Positions 1-8,244 of a stretch of 64,000 bases of DNA are shown here, in pieces. Position numbers and translations under genes: made by a program. Origin of the DNA: Vibrio marinisediminis. GTDB taxonomy: Bacteria > Pseudomonadota > Gammaproteobacteria > Enterobacterales > Vibrionaceae. The DNA lies in the NCBI RefSeq assembly GCF_014050145.1, contig NZ_JACFYF010000006.1, positions 1 through 64,000 on the forward strand, given 5' to 3'. Under the pieces are notes generated by a model. That model saw nothing but the letters and a program-made list of their open reading frames with translations, was not told the origin of the DNA and did no database searches. Each line of letters starts with the position of its first letter. Position 1 is the stretch's first letter.

Positions 1-48
1 TTTCTTCTGAGCTTTAGGACATTTTAACTTGGTAAGAAATGAGTCATT

Positions 49-291
49 TTAAAATGGGATAAACATGGCTAGGGCTTCTTTAGGGGTGTAAAACACTGAT
101 GCTAATGCGCCGCTAGTCATTGATATGCTTGATAATCCTAACCCGTCATACTTTTTTGCAATGTTCGCCCAGATGGCTTGCTCTTGTGGTGTCTTAACGC
201 GATCAGCCGCTAAACCTATCAAAACAGATTCTTTGTCTTCTCCAAGTTCATCCGCAATCATAAGTGCCAGATTTTCTTGAGAAATGGTCAT
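49..291 (-). CDS. small hypothetical protein (80 aa)
   Basis: I do not recognise this family. The 80-residue product has no signal peptide or membrane segment. It looks like a small soluble, mostly helical protein: an acidic N-terminal half (MIADELGEDKES) followed by a Gly/Ser-rich stretch and a hydrophobic C-terminus ending in IPF. I chose the ATG at 289-291, preceded on the coding strand by a purine-rich GGAAAAGAG, rather than a TTG four codons upstream. It stands alone, about 300 bases downstream of the TolA-like gene on the same strand. No function is proposed; codon use looks ordinary for the window, so it may be a genuine Vibrio-specific small gene. Confidence 0.55.
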   Translation of the reverse strand: MTISQENLALMIADELGEDKESVLIGLAADRVKTPQEQAIWANIAKKYDGLGLSSISMTSGALASVFYTPKEALAMFIPF

Positions 292-591
292 TCTCTTTTC
301 CAAATCATTTTTCAGGTTTGAATGCTTGCATGCTCATCTTTGATAGATTGATGCTACTAATTTACACATAGAAAATGTCTCGCTAATTGCTGTCTATGAT
401 AGCTTTATCAAACATTCGTTAGCTGTCCTTCGTTTCTATGTTATTCGCATATCCAACATGCTCAATGCCTGTGACCATTTCCTGCCTTACTGACGATGTT
501 GCTCAGTTGAATTTGTTTCTACACTTATGGTGTAATAATTTCTTGAATGGCAGATTGTTACCGCGTCACGCAGGCCACGAGCTTCGCGGTT
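292..591. other. 300-base gap without a recognised gene
   Basis: This stretch separates two leftward genes. It contains one rightward open frame (438-716) that overlaps the TolA-like gene antisense and has no convincing ribosome binding site, so I do not call it. I see no tRNA, clear terminator or repeat. Confidence 0.4.
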
Positions 592-900
592 CTACTTTGA
601 TACGTGTATTCGGAGTATTTTTTCAGTGTTTGTGTAGCGAAATGGTTTGTTCAACTTTATCGCTTTTTTCGAAGCTTTACAGAGCTTGTAGTCACCTGAT
701 GTTTTCACTCTACTGACATACGCTGTTTTACCTTTGTACTTCATGTAAATGTATACATTACAAAATCCGACTAAATGCTCTTCGCCATTAATATCCTTGA
801 GAACGTTAGCTTTGATTTTTTCTGCAATAGGATTGAATTCTGCGTCGTCAGCGGACCAGGAATAAAATGAAAAGACGAAAAGTAGTAAAAATAGTCGCAT
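592..900 (-). CDS. small exported protein with TolA C-terminal-like domain
   Basis: The 102-residue product has a short signal peptide (MRLFLLLFVFSFYSWSA) and then a domain resembling the C-terminal domain of TolA/TonB-type proteins. It has two cysteines in the usual context (GFCNVYIYMKYKGKTAYVSR and GDYKLCKASKKAI), which probably form a disulfide in the periplasm. TolA itself is much longer, with an N-terminal anchor and helical rod; only the terminal globular part is present here. The start is decided by a perfect AGGAGG six bases before the ATG at 898-900; an upstream in-frame ATG at 913-915 contains that Shine-Dalgarno and is unlikely to be used. Role is unknown; a partner of envelope or phage/colicin-receptor proteins is possible (inference). 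Confidence 0.7.
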   Translation of the reverse strand: MRLFLLLFVFSFYSWSADDAEFNPIAEKIKANVLKDINGEEHLVGFCNVYIYMKYKGKTAYVSRVKTSGDYKLCKASKKAIKLNKPFRYTNTEKILRIHVSK

Positions 901-1001
901 AGCGCACCTCCTCATTTAACATAATGGTGTCTAAACCAAATGTAAAAGGCGGTGCTGCTAGCAGGAATGAATAACAAGGTTTACTGCAATTGAGCAGTTT
1001 A

Positions 1002-1319
1002 TTAGCCAGTTTTTTTACCTGATTTCGACGTAAAACCTTGATGTGGAAATACGTTGCGAATGCGCTGTTGGACTTTTTTGGGGATTTGTTTTGAGAATGC
1101 TAACTTAGGACCTGTTCGAAGCTGGTACACCTTTAATTCACCATCGAACGGTGTACGCTCACCGATTTCCTGTAGATTTTGCTGAAATTTAGCAGGAAAG
1201 CGCCCTTTTGATTTTTCTATATGCCCTTGTTTAAAGCAGACTTTGAGCACTGGTCTATCAACTGCAACCAGCCAAAAAATCACAAGTGCGGCAATGATAA
1301 TGACATATAGCATATTCAA
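1002..1319 (-). CDS. DUF3634 family protein
   Basis: 105-residue protein recognised as the Vibrio DUF3634 family from its N-terminal membrane anchor (about residues 3-20, ending VAVDRP) and the conserved motifs LKVYQLRTG and KVQQRIRNVFPHQGF near the C-terminus. The soluble part (about residues 25-100) is basic and probably cytoplasmic. Function is unknown. It lies 6 bases downstream of matP on the same strand and is probably cotranscribed with it, which is a positional association only. Confidence 0.8.
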   Translation of the reverse strand: MNMLYVIIIAALVIFWLVAVDRPVLKVCFKQGHIEKSKGRFPAKFQQNLQEIGERTPFDGELKVYQLRTGPKLAFSKQIPKKVQQRIRNVFPHQGFTSKSGKKTG

Positions 1320-1325
1320 TGTTCC

Positions 1326-1775
1326 TTAATCAGATAGCAATTTGCTTAAGTCTTCTTTTAAACTTGAAACGGTTTTTGATGCTTTTTCGCTTCTAGAAGC
1401 TTCAGATAATAAATACTCAATGGCATCAGATAACGTACAACCGAGTTCATTGGCTCGATATGATAGTTTCTCCCAAACGCGATAATCTAAATCAATCGAT
1501 TTCTTTTTGGTGTGAATTTGTTCTGCGTTAAAGTGGCGTTTTCTTTTTGCTCGGATCGCTTGTTTAAGTTTGTTATCCAGTTCGAGCGCTATGTTCTCTT
1601 CGATCCATTCCAGTACTTTGGTCGGTTCATGCTCGAGTTGACGTAAGCTGTCGACAGCGGATTTATCTTCACTGCTATCAATATGGCGAGTGATCTTTTC
1701 ACCTTCTTTCCATTTTTTAATTAGATACTTCCATTTCCAACCACATTCTAAGTTTTCAAGCTGTTGATATTTCAT
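1326..1775 (-). CDS. matP: macrodomain Ter protein MatP
   Basis: MatP organises the terminus (Ter) macrodomain by binding 13-bp matS sites and bridging to the division machinery through ZapB. The 149-residue protein matches the family length (E. coli about 150). It begins MKYQQLENLECGWKWKYLIKKW and has the C-terminal ribbon-helix-helix DNA-binding region starting at KKKSIDLDYRVWEKL, followed by a helical tail. It sits next to the Lon-family gene and fabA, a neighbourhood conserved in enterobacteria and vibrios. Four perfect matS sites occur within this window (see separate entries), and a one-mismatch site lies in its own upstream region at 1800-1812. Confidence 0.95.
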   Translation of the reverse strand: MKYQQLENLECGWKWKYLIKKWKEGEKITRHIDSSEDKSAVDSLRQLEHEPTKVLEWIEENIALELDNKLKQAIRAKRKRHFNAEQIHTKKKSIDLDYRVWEKLSYRANELGCTLSDAIEYLLSEASRSEKASKTVSSLKEDLSKLLSD

Positions 1776-1799
1776 TTTATATAACCCATTAGCATCCTA

Positions 1800-1812
1800 G
1801 TGACAGCGTAAC
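1800..1812. promoter_or_regulatory. near-matS site upstream of matP
   Basis: GTGACAGCGTAAC matches the matS consensus GTGACRNYGTCAC at 12 of 13 positions. It lies about 25 bases upstream of the matP start codon, in the divergent region shared with the Lon-family gene. Autoregulation by MatP would be inference only. Confidence 0.35.
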
Positions 1813-1949
1813 CCAAACAAATAAAGTTGACAATCGACAACGACTTAAATATCGACTCAGATCGAGTATCTGTTTCCAACGATTTTAATATATAAGCTAT
1901 AAGCAAGGTGACTTTTCCTATATAATTTGTCACCTTTTTGCATAAATGA

Positions 1950-3605
1950 ATGTCTCAAATGATCCAGGAACAATGGCAAGCTGTCACCCCGCAATATAAT
2001 GAATATGACCAAGCCATCAACAATATACACTCTCAGCCCTGTGTTGATTTCGCTACAGCTCAGCCTCGTCTCACAAAGACAATTGAGACATTCACGTCAA
2101 TAAAAGGTTTAAATCGCCTACTTGTCTTAAATTCGCCTGATAACGCATTTTATCGTCAACATATCAAGCAAGTCGTTACCGATAAGTCCCACAATGCTGT
2201 TGTAGTCACGAGTGAATCCATTGATATTAAAGTGCTGTTTGGCGCTTATGGTGTTGATAAAGAAGGCAACGTAACGCAACGCCGCGAAGGCTTAATTGAG
2301 AAAGCACACAACGGCTTTATTGTCTTACCCGTGAATGCGCTGCTCGCAAATCCTGCTGGTTGGCTTATGCTAAAAGCCGCCCTTATTACCGGCGATGCTA
2401 ACCCTATTAATATTAACCAAACTCGCTTAGCGGTCGAAGAACCTCGCTATCAAACCAATGTAAAAGTGATACTAGTTGGTGACCGTGACCAGATAGCCGA
2501 GTTTGAGTACTTAGAGCCCGATATTTATAACGGCTTTGCACTGTATAGTGAAGTTGAGTTAGAACTTGGTTTAAACGCTGCAACAATCGACCAATACTTA
2601 GGGCATCTCAATTGGATAACCGATGGAAATGAGTTACCTAGACTCACACCCAATGCAATCCATCGATTGATGGTAGCAGGTGCACGCCAAACAGAAGATC
2701 AACGTTATATGCCACTTGATATCATGTGGTATCTAACTATTTTCCATGAAGCCGTTGTGCTGTCGAATCATTCAGAGCTTAATGAGCATGATATTGATGC
2801 GGCTTTTGATGCAAAATACTACCGCGAAGCATATTTGCCTGAACGTGCACGTTCCGACATCCTTGATGGTCAAGTTATCATTGAAACGCAAGGCGAATGT
2901 GTTGGTCAGGTTAATGGCTTAACGGTTATCGATGTGTCCGGGCATCCTCAATCATATGGCGAACCAGCGAGAATTTCTTGTGTTATCCACTTTGGTGATG
3001 GTGACATTTCAGATGTGGAACGCAAAGCTGAGCTGGGCGGCAATCTTCATGCTAAAGGTATGATGATTATGCAAGCGTTTGTCGCTAGTGCCTTAAAATT
3101 GGATGAGCCTTTACCCTACTCTGCTTCGGTTGTTTTTGAACAGTCATACTGTGAAGTGGATGGTGACAGCGCCACTTTAGCAGAGTTGTGTTCTTTTGTT
3201 AGTGCACTCTCTGAATACCCGATCAATCAACAAATCGCGGTAACTGGTGCTGTTGACCAATTTGGTCGAGTTCAAGCTGTCGGTGGTTTGAATGAGAAAA
3301 TTGAAGGCTTCTACCATGTCTGTAAGCACCAAGGTTTTACAGGCAAACAAGGCGTCATCTTACCTAAAACCAATTTAAAACACCTAGCGCTTCACAAAGA
3401 TGTGGTAGAAAGCATTAAGAATAACGAATTTCATATATGGTCGGTTGAAACTGTAGACCAAGCGATTCCAATCATTATGGGCAAGCCGTTCCGTGGTGAC
3501 GATGAAACAAGCGTTATCAGTAAAATCGCGGAACGTATTGAAAACTTTGAAAGACACGAACAGCGCGAATCAATAATTGAACGTGTGAGAAACTGGTTTA
3601 ACTAG
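1950..3605 (+). CDS. ycbZ: Lon-family protease, YcbZ/LonH type
   Basis: 551-residue homologue of E. coli YcbZ. The C-terminal half carries a Lon-type S16 peptidase domain. The catalytic dyad is visible as Ser407 in DGDSATLAEL and Lys450 in GGLNEKIEG, 43 residues apart, the same spacing as in Lon (Ser679/Lys722). The N-terminal half aligns with the AAA-like region of the family, but I see no intact Walker A GxxGxGKT motif (the corresponding area reads LNSPDNAFYRQ), so ATP use is doubtful. No N-terminal substrate-binding Lon domain is present. The gene ends directly before the fabA control region. The ATG at 1950 is used; its ribosome binding site is weak. Its substrate is unknown. Confidence 0.85.
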   Translation: MSQMIQEQWQAVTPQYNEYDQAINNIHSQPCVDFATAQPRLTKTIETFTSIKGLNRLLVLNSPDNAFYRQHIKQVVTDKSHNAVVVTSESIDIKVLFGAYGVDKEGNVTQRREGLIEKAHNGFIVLPVNALLANPAGWLMLKAALITGDANPININQTRLAVEEPRYQTNVKVILVGDRDQIAEFEYLEPDIYNGFALYSEVELELGLNAATIDQYLGHLNWITDGNELPRLTPNAIHRLMVAGARQTEDQRYMPLDIMWYLTIFHEAVVLSNHSELNEHDIDAAFDAKYYREAYLPERARSDILDGQVIIETQGECVGQVNGLTVIDVSGHPQSYGEPARISCVIHFGDGDISDVERKAELGGNLHAKGMMIMQAFVASALKLDEPLPYSASVVFEQSYCEVDGDSATLAELCSFVSALSEYPINQQIAVTGAVDQFGRVQAVGGLNEKIEGFYHVCKHQGFTGKQGVILPKTNLKHLALHKDVVESIKNNEFHIWSVETVDQAIPIIMGKPFRGDDETSVISKIAERIENFERHEQRESIIERVRNWFN

Positions 3606-3622
3606 CACTCATCGGACTTGTT
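3606..3622 (+). promoter_or_regulatory. FadR-like activator site of fabA
   Basis: CACTCATCGGACTTGTT matches the FadR consensus AACTGGTCNGACCTGTT at 13 of 16 specified positions. It lies just upstream of, and touching, the proposed fabA -35. FadR activates fabA from such a position in E. coli. Confidence 0.55.
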
Positions 3623-3646
3623 TGGTGTACACGTGTTCTCTAATAT
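3618..3646 (+). promoter_or_regulatory. fabA promoter with FabR-like operator in the spacer
   Basis: Proposed -35 TTGTTT (3618-3623) and -10 TAATAT (3641-3646) are separated by 17 bases. The spacer is filled by GGTGTACACGTGTTCTCT (3624-3641), which resembles the FabR palindrome I recall from fabA/fabB promoters (AGCGTACACGTGTTCGCT, about 15 of 18 identical). The FadR-like site abuts it upstream. The layout mirrors the FadR-activated, FabR-repressed E. coli promoter. The consensus is from memory. Confidence 0.6.
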
Positions 3647-3675
3647 GCGGCTATCAAAAATTGGAGTAATTGATA

Positions 3676-4194
3676 ATGCAAAACAAACGTGAATCATATA
3701 ATCGCGACGATCTAATCGCCTCTAGCCAAGGCAAACTATTTGGTGAAGGATACCCTCAACTACCAGCACCTAATATGTTGATGATGGACCGCATTGCAAA
3801 AATGTCAGAAACTGAAGGTGACTTTGGTAAAGGTCTTATCTTAGCTGAGTTAGACATTACTCCGGACTTGTGGTTCTTTGATTGCCACTTTCCAGGTGAC
3901 CCTGTAATGCCTGGTTGTTTAGGTTTGGATGCGATGTGGCAACTTGTTGGTTTCTTCCTAGGTTGGGTTGGCGGAAAAGGAAAAGGCCGCGCACTTGGTG
4001 TTGGTGAAGTTAAATTCACAGGTCAGATTCTACCTACTGCGAAGAAAGTGACGTATGAAATTCATATGAAGCGTGTGGTTAACCGCAAGCTTGTTATGGG
4101 TCTTGCTGATGGTCGAGTACTGGTAGACGGCAAAGAAATCTATGTTGCTAAAGACTTAAAAGTGGGTCTTTTCCAAGATACTTCTTCATTTTAA
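3676..4194 (+). CDS. fabA: 3-hydroxydecanoyl-ACP dehydratase/isomerase FabA
   Basis: FabA dehydrates 3-hydroxydecanoyl-ACP and isomerises trans-2- to cis-3-decenoyl-ACP, the branch point for unsaturated fatty acid synthesis in the cytoplasm. The 172-residue length equals the E. coli enzyme. The catalytic residues are visible as His71 in [11 protein letters not shown] and Asp85 in LGLDAMWQ within the hotdog fold. I start at the ATG at 3676 ([12 protein letters not shown]), with TTGGAG upstream; a TTG two codons earlier is less likely. The upstream region carries FadR- and FabR-like sites. An intrinsic terminator follows. Confidence 0.98.
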   Translation: MQNKRESYNRDDLIASSQGKLFGEGYPQLPAPNMLMMDRIAKMSETEGDFGKGLILAELDITPDLWFFDCHFPGDPVMPGCLGLDAMWQLVGFFLGWVGGKGKGRALGVGEVKFTGQILPTAKKVTYEIHMKRVVNRKLVMGLADGRVLVDGKEIYVAKDLKVGLFQDTSSF

Positions 4195-4210
4195 GTTATG
4201 ATTTTATGTA

Positions 4211-4240
4211 AGCGACTCGGTTGAGTCGTTTATTTTTATT
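4211..4240 (+). terminator. intrinsic terminator of fabA
   Basis: The hairpin AGCGACTC-GGTT-GAGTCGTT (with one G-T pair) is followed by a U-rich run TATTTTTATT, 16 bases after the fabA stop. Confidence 0.75.
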
Positions 4241-4275
4241 AAGGTCATTTAGTTATAGTGCATTAAAGTGCTATT

Positions 4276-4295
4276 ATAAAGCCCCTTTCGGGGCT
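4276..4295 (-). terminator. intrinsic terminator of rmf
   Basis: On the minus strand, AGCCCC-GAAA-GGGGCT is followed by TTTAT, about 30 bases after the rmf stop. The GNRA-type loop and GC stem are strong; the U-tract is short. Confidence 0.7.
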
Positions 4296-4326
4296 CGTTT
4301 CCTTATGCTGTATGTGAAGAGAATAA

Positions 4327-4500
4327 CTACTTATACAGACCAGATGTTTTATCTTCTCTGGCATCACGCCAACCACCGAGCCAATATGAACGAACGTCCA
4401 TCTGCTGGTATGGACATGCTTCTGTTGAGCGTCCATTGAGTCCAGCTTTGTAACCTTGTGATTGTGCTCGTTCTAGGCGGTCACGCTTTTGTCTCTTCAT
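4327..4500 (-). CDS. rmf: ribosome modulation factor Rmf
   Basis: Rmf binds 70S ribosomes in stationary phase and drives their dimerisation into inactive 100S particles. The 57-residue basic protein starts MKRQKRDRLERAQSQGYKAG and contains CPYQ and the signature WLGGWRDAR, all conserved in the family. I start at the ATG at 4498-4500, which has GAGGA seven bases upstream, rather than at an in-frame ATG six codons earlier that would include this Shine-Dalgarno in the coding sequence. It lies beside fabA, convergent with it, as in E. coli. Confidence 0.95.
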   Translation of the reverse strand: MKRQKRDRLERAQSQGYKAGLNGRSTEACPYQQMDVRSYWLGGWRDAREDKTSGLYK

Positions 4501-4611
4501 AGTGTCGTCCTCATACAATTCAGGGGGTGTCTAAGTACTACTATTAAAATAATGTGGCGCTTTTATGACTCCACCATTAAAGAATCGAACAAAACTTCAC
4601 CTTTCTCAAGC

Positions 4612-4650
4612 AAAAAAAAAGGCACGCACTCAAAACTGTGAGCCCGTGCC
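4612..4650 (-). terminator. intrinsic terminator of the DUF3466 gene
   Basis: On the minus strand a GGCACG...CGTGCC stem (inner CTCA/TGAG pairing) is followed by nine T residues, 17 bases after the stop codon. Confidence 0.85.
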
Positions 4651-4667
4651 CTAGTTTACAATTTTGT

Positions 4668-6320
4668 CTATTGCTTACGTCTAAAACCTAACAGAGCTAA
4701 CAGACCTAGCGCTAACCAGCCCAAAGAGCCGCCTTGACGCTCGACTTTGACTTGGTCTACAGGTCGAGGTTGGATAGTTCCACCTTGAATTGGTATCAGT
4801 TTCACGGCTACCAGTTTTTCCGAACCGGTAGCGCCACCATTACAAGTTGAGTTAATAGCTTGTGTATCATAGCCACCGGCACAAAAGAGTGCGGTGCCGG
4901 AAATGACGCTTGCGTCATTAATGTCGGTGGCGTTTATAATGCGGTATTGATTATTATCAGTAAGTGCATCTGAACCCGATGTGAGGTCGTCTAAATAGTA
5001 AGCACTGTTTTTAAATGGTGCCTTAGAGATTGTTTTATCACTAATTACGGTAACAAATGCCCGTTTAGCTCTTGGTGAAGAACTACCAACTTCTTTGTGT
5101 TGTTGATAGTCAATCTCACCAACGACCTCATTTAGATTATTTATAGCACCAGCCTTACCATTAGCGCTCTGGAAAAAGATACTTCCACTAAACGGCGTGC
5201 TAGATAAGGTGCCAGCTGTGATATCAGGTACATAAAATAGACTATTAGAATAGGAGCCGTTATTATTGACTCTATATTTTACACTACCAATAGCGACTTT
5301 ATTGTCATTTACTGATGTAAGAATCGAATGAGCATATTTCTCATCGTCTGTATAAGGAGTAACATACTTGGTATTAGCGTTTGCTATGTCAGACATATCC
5401 CCAAGTTCAAAAACGGCTGCAACCGACAATTCTTTATCTGTTGAATTATAACCTACCGCAAAATAGTCTCCCGAATGAATAATATCTCGAGCGCCTCCTT
5501 GTGGAACGACCCGATTACTATGTGAACTACTCGCTCCATCAGACCACTTAATCTCAGAGACTGTCGCACTATTCCCATCACCAATCCAGACGGCTGCTTT
5601 TGAGCTACTATCATTTGGATCGCGTGCGTTCTCCCGTGAAATGCTACCTACGGTGTAGTTACCAAGCCTTTTCCACGCATGAGATGCACGAAAATCACTC
5701 ATATCACTCGGTTTGCTTAATAATGCTGAATCGCTAAATGCTACATTTCTATAAGCATCACCATCTCTGTGATTACCGGTTACTTTACCAGTCGTCGGAT
5801 CAATGTAATTGACTACTAGGTTGTCACCTGAGATGGAAAAAGAACCCGTACTTAAGGAACTGTTTAAATTTGTGTAATCTTTATCTAATATTTCTAATGT
5901 ATAGCCTGCAGATTGCTCCTTTGCCCAATTGTCTTTGCAGTAGTCAGCATCGTATCTTAGGTAATCATTACAATAGCTCGTAAATCCATCGATGATTTTA
6001 TCTTCAGTCGGTGAATCATCGAAATCAAGATAATAATAGCCTTTATTGAGCAAAAAAGGGGACTCGTCGCGGTAACTAAAGCCCTCCTCGTTTTTCTTTG
6101 TTTCCATTGTAATGACAAAACTGTTCACGGTAGCATCGCTGTCATTACAATTAGTCGCTGACCAACAATCTGATGCGTCGGGCTTAACAGCTACACCATA
6201 TGTATGAATGTCTGTCCCTTCAGGTGCATAATGATAGACATTATAAAGCGCCGCGTTTGCGCCAAAAGAGGCTAAAATTGTGGCTGTGACTGCCGATAAT
6301 TTAAAAAGGTTACATCTCAT
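4668..6320 (-). CDS. DUF3466 family exported protein with GlyGly-CTERM tail
   Basis: 550-residue exported protein with an N-terminal signal peptide (about residues 1-23, ending FGANA). The long beta-rich ectodomain is typical of the DUF3466 family. The C-terminus GGSLGWLALGLLALLGFRRKQ-like tail (Gly-Gly, transmembrane segment, then Arg-Arg-Lys) fits the GlyGly-CTERM sorting signal, processed in vibrios by rhombosortase with type II secretion. So it is probably surface-displayed or secreted (inference). Several Cys pairs in the ectodomain suggest disulfides. It starts 7 bases after the uup stop and is probably the last gene of the rlmKL-grx-uup operon, although no functional link to Uup is evident. 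The function is unknown. Confidence 0.85.
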   Translation of the reverse strand: MRCNLFKLSAVTATILASFGANAALYNVYHYAPEGTDIHTYGVAVKPDASDCWSATNCNDSDATVNSFVITMETKKNEEGFSYRDESPFLLNKGYYYLDFDDSPTEDKIIDGFTSYCNDYLRYDADYCKDNWAKEQSAGYTLEILDKDYTNLNSSLSTGSFSISGDNLVVNYIDPTTGKVTGNHRDGDAYRNVAFSDSALLSKPSDMSDFRASHAWKRLGNYTVGSISRENARDPNDSSSKAAVWIGDGNSATVSEIKWSDGASSSHSNRVVPQGGARDIIHSGDYFAVGYNSTDKELSVAAVFELGDMSDIANANTKYVTPYTDDEKYAHSILTSVNDNKVAIGSVKYRVNNNGSYSNSLFYVPDITAGTLSSTPFSGSIFFQSANGKAGAINNLNEVVGEIDYQQHKEVGSSSPRAKRAFVTVISDKTISKAPFKNSAYYLDDLTSGSDALTDNNQYRIINATDINDASVISGTALFCAGGYDTQAINSTCNGGATGSEKLVAVKLIPIQGGTIQPRPVDQVKVERQGGSLGWLALGLLALLGFRRKQ

Positions 6321-6327
6321 TTTATTA

Positions 6328-8244
6328 TTAACTTTCCTGTTGCATTGCTTCTAGCTCTTCCCAGCGTTCGAAAGCAACTTCAAGCTCCTGCTCTACTGCA
6401 GACAGCTTATCTAATACGGGTTGAGTTTTATCAACGGGTTGATTAAAGAAATCAGCGCTATTCACCAACTCCTGCAGCGAATCAATTTCTGCCTCTAGTT
6501 GTTCTAGTTTCGCTGGCAACTCTTCTAGTTCGCGCTGTAGTTTATAGGATAACTTCTTCGGCTTTCCTTTCACTGGTGCGGTTTTGAGAGGTGCCTCAAC
6601 TACAGCTTTCTCTTTTGCTGGTTTTTCAACCGCACGAGTCTGCTTAACTTGAGAGCGTTGTTGCTGCGCATCGTGATAACCACCAACAAATTCTTCGATT
6701 AATCCGTTACCTTCGAAAATCCAACTGGTCATCACTGTATTATCAACAAACTGACGATCGTGGCTCACTAATAAAAGTGTACCCTGGTAGTTGGCAAGTA
6801 ATTCTTCTAAAAGTTCCAATGTTTCGATATCTAAATCGTTGGTTGGTTCATCAAGTACCAGCAAGTTATTAGAACGCAGGAAAATTCGAGCAAGTAGCAG
6901 ACGGTTTTTTTCACCACCAGAAAGTGCTTTTACAGGCGTGCGTGAACGTTGAGGAGCAAATAAGAAGTCTTGTAAATAACTCAATGCATGGCGCATACGA
7001 CCATTAACCATCACCTCTTGTTTGCCATCGGCCAGGTTATCAATTACAGACTTCTCTGGATCTAACGCTTCGCGATATTGGTCAAAATACGCTACTTCTA
7101 ACTTAGTGCCACAATGCAAGCGTCCTGAATCTGGCTGCAAGTCGCCAAGTAGCAATTTAAGAAGTGTACTCTTACCACAGCCATTAGGACCGATAAGAGC
7201 AATTCTATCACCGCGCATTACATTGAAAGAAAAATCAGAAACGATTTGCTGCCCGTCAATGGCATAGTGAAGATTCTGAGCTTCAAAAATGATCTTACCT
7301 GAGCGGTTAGCATCATCAATTTGAAGGTTTACTTTGCCCTGCACCTCGCGGCGATCTTGGCGCTCTTCACGCAGCTTCTCAAGTGAACGAACTCGACCTT
7401 CATTACGTGTACGACGAGCTTTAATGCCTTGACGAATCCACACTTCTTCTTGAGCAAGCTTTTTGTCAAACTCTGCGTTTTGCATATCTTCAACACGCAA
7501 TGCTTCTTCTTTATCAACCAAGTATTGATCGTAGTTACCTGGGAAAGACGATAATTTACCGCGATCAAGGTCAACGATGCGAGTAGCCATGGATTTGATA
7601 AAGGTACGGTCGTGCGAGATGAAAATAATTGAACCTCTAAAGTCTTTCAAAAAGCCTTCTAGCCACTCAATTGTCGTTACATCAAGGTGGTTGGTTGGTT
7701 CATCTAACAACAAAACATCAGGGTCACGAACCAATGCACGAGCCAACGCCGCTTTACGTTGCCAACCGCCAGACAAATCAGTCAGTTTTGTGTGTCCATC
7801 AAGCTTTAAAGCGGTCAAAACGTTATTAATACGGTCTTCAAATCGCCACGCACCCGAGTGATCAAGTTGCTCCTGAACACGAGCCAACTTGTTAATGTTC
7901 TTCTCACTTGGGTCAATCGCAATGAGATCCAACTGATCTTGATAGATCTTAAGCTGTTCACCCACTTCAGCTAAACCAGCTGAAACATAATCGAATACAG
8001 TGCCTTCTTGGTTACGTGGTGGATCTTGTTCCAAGCGAGAAATAACCACATCTTGAGTAACGGTCAACTTACCGTCATCCATGATGACTTCACCAGCCAA
8101 CACTTTCATCAATGTCGACTTACCCGCACCATTGCGCCCAACCAAACAAACTCGTTCATTTTCTTGTAATGCGAAATCGACGTTATCTAACAGCGGGTGA
8201 TCGCCAAAGCCTAGAAGGCCGTTATTTATGGTAAGTAATGCCAT
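6328..8244 (-). CDS. uup: ABC-F family ATPase Uup
   Basis: Soluble ABC-F protein of 638 residues, the family's usual length, with two tandem ATPase domains. Walker A motifs are GRNGAGKST near residue 36 and GPNGCGKST near residue 352; signatures are LSGGW and LSGGE; each Walker B is followed by DEPTN. A C-terminal coiled coil follows a Lys/Ala-rich linker (about residues 530-635). Uup acts on ribosomes or branched DNA intermediates and lowers precise excision of transposons in E. coli; it is not a transporter, since there are no membrane segments. The ATG at 8242-8244 lies inside the 3' end of the glutaredoxin-like gene (23-base overlap), so translation is probably coupled. Confidence 0.95.
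   Translation of the reverse strand: MALLTINNGLLGFGDHPLLDNVDFALQENERVCLVGRNGAGKSTLMKVLAGEVIMDDGKLTVTQDVVISRLEQDPPRNQEGTVFDYVSAGLAEVGEQLKIYQDQLDLIAIDPSEKNINKLARVQEQLDHSGAWRFEDRINNVLTALKLDGHTKLTDLSGGWQRKAALARALVRDPDVLLLDEPTNHLDVTTIEWLEGFLKDFRGSIIFISHDRTFIKSMATRIVDLDRGKLSSFPGNYDQYLVDKEEALRVEDMQNAEFDKKLAQEEVWIRQGIKARRTRNEGRVRSLEKLREERQDRREVQGKVNLQIDDANRSGKIIFEAQNLHYAIDGQQIVSDFSFNVMRGDRIALIGPNGCGKSTLLKLLLGDLQPDSGRLHCGTKLEVAYFDQYREALDPEKSVIDNLADGKQEVMVNGRMRHALSYLQDFLFAPQRSRTPVKALSGGEKNRLLLARIFLRSNNLLVLDEPTNDLDIETLELLEELLANYQGTLLLVSHDRQFVDNTVMTSWIFEGNGLIEEFVGGYHDAQQQRSQVKQTRAVEKPAKEKAVVEAPLKTAPVKGKPKKLSYKLQRELEELPAKLEQLEAEIDSLQELVNSADFFNQPVDKTQPVLDKLSAVEQELEVAFERWEELEAMQQES

Noticed and set aside
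438-716. Rightward open frame of 92 codons at the left end
   Set aside because: It overlaps the TolA-like gene antisense, has no good ribosome binding site and no recognisable family features.
914-924. ATTTAACATAA, identical to the XerD arm of dif, upstream of the TolA-like gene
   Set aside because: The adjacent sequence has no XerC arm, and an 11-base match is not very unlikely in 64 kb. It is not a dif or integration site.
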